64,000 bases of DNA, taken from positions 1 to 64,000 of the forward strand of contig NZ_JAGQDC010000016.1 of assembly GCF_023282985.1 (NCBI RefSeq), in the 5' to 3' direction. Position numbers and translations under genes: made by a program. Below are positions 63,935 through 64,000 of this stretch, piece after piece (positions within the stretch are counted from its first letter, which is position 1; every line of letters starts with the position of its first letter). The notes under the pieces were generated by a model. That model did not search any database, was not told the DNA's origin, and worked only from the letters and a program-made list of their open reading frames with translations. This DNA is from Serratia silvae. GTDB taxonomy: Bacteria > Pseudomonadota > Gammaproteobacteria > Enterobacterales > Enterobacteriaceae.

Positions 63935-64000
63935 TATGTTTATCATGATTTGATTCGACTTTTTCGATCTCGCAGATGATGTGTAAGCGGATCAAAATAC

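Overview
The window is a stretch of ordinary enterobacterial chromosome, most likely from Serratia or a close relative in the Yersiniaceae. That assignment is inference, from recalled protein similarity and gene order. From base 323 to about 60,700 the order follows the E. coli 94-96 minute region: yjeI, epmB-efp, ecnAB, sugE-blc, frdDCBA, epmA, mscM-psd, rsgA, orn, tRNA-Gly, queG|nnr-tsaE-amiB-mutL-miaA-hfq-hflXKC, yjeT, purA, nsrR-rnr-rlmB, bsmA, yjfP, yjfY, rpsF-priB-rpsR-rplI, ytfB, fklB, ytfE, cpdB, cysQ, ytfJKL, msrA, tamAB, ytfP, ppa, fbp, mpl. It is then joined to the yhcN-argR-mdh segment, which lies elsewhere in E. coli. Several E. coli genes are missing from this order: ampC, the yjfI-yjfC block, the ula operon, cycA and the ytfQRT sugar transporter.

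Region by region. Bases 1-8,700 hold EF-P and its lysylation enzyme EpmB, an entericidin pair, a guanidinium exporter behind a guanidine-II riboswitch, a lipocalin and fumarate reductase behind an FNR-type promoter. EpmA, the second EF-P modification enzyme, lies on the other side of that promoter. Bases 8,700-15,000 hold mscM, psd, rsgA and orn, with a palindrome-rich repeat element upstream of orn. Four identical tRNA-Gly(GCC) genes follow at 15,141-15,618. Behind them is a DnaA-box cluster in the position of E. coli datA. Bases 15,900-33,500 are a long block of cell-envelope, DNA-repair, RNA and translation genes, including the large nnr-to-hflC cluster and nsrR-rnr-rlmB.

Bases 33,500-36,700 are the most accessory part. 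A 55-codon aidB remnant, with its ends joined and its middle deleted, is followed by an AT-rich gap. Then comes an orphan 843-residue two-partner-secretion adhesin-like gene with no transporter partner in view. The rest returns to core genes: ribosomal proteins S6, S18 and L9 with PriB, periplasmic and membrane housekeeping genes, the TamA-TamB translocation module, inorganic pyrophosphatase, a methyl-accepting chemotaxis protein behind a sigma-28-type promoter, fructose-1,6-bisphosphatase, Mpl, two tandem YhcN-like periplasmic proteins, ArgR and malate dehydrogenase.

Regulatory links can be read within the window. NsrR is encoded at 29,664 and a good NsrR-type palindrome lies in front of ytfE at 42,958. 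FNR-type control is seen for frd, autoregulatory ARG boxes precede argR, and an S6:S18-type leader precedes rpsF. No CRISPR array, insertion sequence, prophage or integrase was seen. I did not find a clearly new multi-gene system. The best candidates for a second look are the aidB scar with the orphan adhesin, the datA-like locus, the inverted-repeat element family and a 48-residue small ORF before the rpsF promoter.
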